7,520 nt of DNA from Candidatus Zhuqueibacterota bacterium RBG_16_48_16 (GTDB taxonomy: Bacteria; Zhuqueibacterota; Zhuqueibacteria; Residuimicrobiales; Sediminimicrobiaceae): NCBI GenBank assembly GCA_001771235.1, contig METF01000076.1, forward strand, positions 2,955 to 10,474. The letters are read 5' to 3'. Below the pieces are notes generated by a model. That model had not been told where the DNA came from, ran no database searches, and was given only the letters and a program-made list of their open reading frames with translations. How positions within the stretch are numbered: position 1 is the stretch's first letter; the number at the start of each line of letters is the position of its first letter. Both the position numbers and the translations under genes were made by a program. Positions 6,540 through 7,520 of the stretch are shown piece by piece.

Positions 6540-6911
6540 TTAAGCCTCTTCAAAAAGTTTTTTCTTCAATCCTTCAAAATCAATTGGCTTGGTGAAATAA
6601 TCCTCGCAGCCATATTCAAAGGCGGTCTGGTAATTCCGTTCATCCCCATAGGCCGTAATCATGCACACTTTTAAATGACCGTATCTTTCCTTGATTCGTT
6701 TCAATAACTCCAGGCCGTTCATACCGGGCATATTTATGTCCGATAAAATGCGGTCAAGGTTTCGAGTTCCATGTTGTTCCAGATAATCCAACGCTGCTTC
6801 GCCGGAGAGGGCGAACAACAGCTCGAGCAGGCCGGCCCTGATTTCCCTGCGAAACCTTTGCTGGAACAAAAATTGGACATCTATTTCATCATCTACGATC
6901 AGAACTTTCAT
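6540..6911 (-). CDS. Single-domain CheY-like response regulator
   Basis: This 123-residue cytosolic protein is one receiver domain with no attached output. Acidic residues D7/D8/E9, phospho-acceptor D58 in LSDINMPGMNG, switch T86 in MITAYGD and K108 in FTKPIDF are all present, so it should be phosphorylatable. It probably acts through protein-protein contact, as a phosphate shuttle, phosphate sink or allosteric partner of the kinase. It is the first gene of a likely operon, with the kinase starting 30 bases downstream. GAGG (6920-6923) lies eight bases before the ATG, and a promoter-like site is upstream at 6961-6990. Its sequence shares an unusual stretch with the receiver at 1172-2338 (QQRFRREIRA versus RQKFRKKIRA) and both use D58-INMP, AYGD and TKPI[DN]F, which suggests duplication or co-evolution to the same kinase. 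Confidence 0.93.
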   Translation of the reverse strand: MKVLIVDDEIDVQFLFQQRFRREIRAGLLELLFALSGEAALDYLEQHGTRNLDRILSDINMPGMNGLELLKRIKERYGHLKVCMITAYGDERNYQTAFEYGCEDYFTKPIDFEGLKKKLFEEA

Positions 6912-6960
6912 AAAATTGACCTCGGTTCTTGAACAGTGGTGGATAGGCAGACGAAAAGTG

Positions 6961-6990
6961 ATAATTCTGCGTGTACTTACGTAATGTCAA
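6961..6990 (-). promoter_or_regulatory. Sigma70-like promoter for the receiver-kinase operon
   Basis: On the minus strand TTGACA (6985-6990) is a perfect -35 hexamer. An 18-base spacer leads to AATTAT (6961-6966), a 4/6 match to TATAAT. Transcription would start near 6954, giving a leader of about 43 bases with GAGG eight bases before the ATG at 6911. The spacer contains the 8-bp palindrome TTACGTAA (6977-6984) next to the -35. This is a consensus match only; the host sigma preference is unknown. Confidence 0.5.
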
Positions 6991-7333
6991 GTTCATATTT
7001 CTCGTGTGACGTGCGAATGATGTTGATTTGAGAGACTACCCCGGATTGCGCCTGGCGGCGTTCTTTCAAATGCAGAGTTTGCTGATCGTTTCCTCCAATC
7101 TTTCTGCTTGAAAGCGCAAGCACGAAGGCCTGGCAGAAGTGAATCTTTCCTGTGCTTCTATGTGATGAATATTTATGCTGTCTTACATCTGCAGACGGGT
7201 TGCCTCTCAGAGTTGCCTAGAACACTTAAAAGAAGGGATGACTACAACACAGGATGCTGCAAAAATAATCCTTGTTATGGGATATAAGAGACGCCCCTGG
7301 GAATTTTGCATGTGAATCATTTTGACTTTATAT

Positions 7334-7362
7334 TTGATTTTTGAAGGCAAATTCACTACAAT
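7334..7362 (+). promoter_or_regulatory. Sigma70-like promoter for the Tat-signal gene
   Basis: TTGATT (7334-7339), a 17-base spacer and TACAAT (7357-7362, 5/6 match to TATAAT) form a good sigma70-type promoter. The start of transcription would be near 7369, giving a leader of roughly 77 bases to the ATG at 7446. A nearby TTGACT at 7322-7327 has no -10 at a proper distance and was not chosen. Confidence 0.5.
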
Positions 7363-7395
7363 GTCCTGATGAAATTAAGTCTGAATTCCGGCGTC

Positions 7396-7420
7396 TGGGA
7401 TTTCACCCGTTGGGATTTCA
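7396..7420 (+). repeat. 10-bp direct repeat in the 5' leader of the Tat-signal gene
   Basis: TGGGATTTCA occurs at 7396-7405 and again at 7411-7420, five bases apart (period 15). It falls between the predicted transcription start and the ribosome binding site. It may be chance, or a site for a regulator or RNA-level control. Confidence 0.5.
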
Positions 7421-7445
7421 TTTATTCAAAATTGAAAGGTGGCTC

Positions 7446-7520
7446 ATGAAAAGACCTTCCCGTCGAGATTTTATGAAAGTCGGGGCGAGCAGCCTCGCCG
7501 TTGGCCTGATACCAATTCAA
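7446..7520 (+). CDS. Tat-exported protein of unknown family (5' end only)
   Basis: Only the first 25 codons are in the window, encoding MKRPSRRDFMKVGASSLAVG and five more residues. S5-R6-R7-D-F-M-K is a clear twin-arginine (Tat) signal motif, followed by a hydrophobic stretch of small residues. The mature protein should therefore be exported folded across the cytoplasmic membrane, often with a bound cofactor. AAAGGTGG (7435-7442) just upstream of the ATG supports the start. Tat signals of this kind front many families (oxidoreductases of the Gfo/Idh type, sulfatases, amidohydrolases, sugar-phosphate isomerase-like proteins), and nothing here chooses among them. It diverges from the signalling operon, so regulation by that system is possible but unproven. 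Confidence 0.75.
   Translation, partial: MKRPSRRDFMKVGASSLAVGLIPIQ

Larger units (their letters stand above)
6912..7445. other. Divergent intergenic region
   Basis: This 534-base region separates the minus-strand receiver-kinase operon from the plus-strand Tat-substrate gene. It carries a promoter-like site for each direction (6961-6990 minus, 7334-7362 plus). A small hairpin TGCTTG-AAAGCG-CAAGCA lies at 7105-7122, and a 10-bp direct repeat sits in the leader of the plus-strand gene. No tRNA, convincing small gene or IS remnant was seen in the middle (7000-7320). Confidence 0.6.

Noticed and set aside
7238..7315. Plus-strand 25-codon frame in the divergent region (starts MTTTQDAAKIILV)
   Set aside because: AGAAGGG lies almost against the ATG, the frame is very short and resembles no known peptide. 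It ends before the predicted promoter of the Tat gene, so it is not a leader peptide.

Overview
The window comes from a bacterium of moderate GC content. Four genes lie on the minus strand and one gene starts on the plus strand at the right edge. The large periplasmic-propeller sensor kinase, the PP2C-type response regulator and three different palindromic intergenic repeats suggest a member of the FCB/Calditrichota/KSB1-like part of the tree. This placement is an impression from gene style, since no rRNA or marker gene is present.

Layout, in minus-strand transcription order from right to left. A promoter-like site (6961-6990) precedes a single-domain CheY-like receiver (6540-6911). Thirty bases later a 1286-residue membrane sensor histidine kinase begins (2649-6509). 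It has a signal peptide, a beta-propeller sensor, a Y_Y_Y domain, one transmembrane helix, a coiled coil, a GAF domain and HisKA-HATPase_c. A 310-base gap with a ~101-bp imperfect palindrome follows, then a response regulator with a receiver and a PPM/SpoIIE-type serine phosphatase (1172-2338). A 383-base gap holds a cruciform-like repeat, a 13-bp tandem repeat and a perfect 14-bp inverted repeat. Last comes a divergent thymidylate-synthase-family gene that runs off the left edge (1-788).

On the right, a 534-base divergent intergenic region separates the receiver gene from a plus-strand gene at 7446. Only 25 codons of that gene are visible. They encode a twin-arginine signal, so the product is probably exported folded.

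Functional reading (inference): the kinase senses an extracytoplasmic ligand through its propeller and can phosphorylate two partners, the free receiver and the receiver-phosphatase. The receiver-phosphatase would pass the signal to protein dephosphorylation, typically of an anti-anti-sigma (STAS) protein, rather than directly to DNA. No STAS protein or anti-sigma kinase is in the window. The kinase has the sensor architecture of Bacteroides hybrid two-component systems, but its receiver is a separate gene and no DNA-binding output is present. Most other open frames are antisense shadows of these genes.
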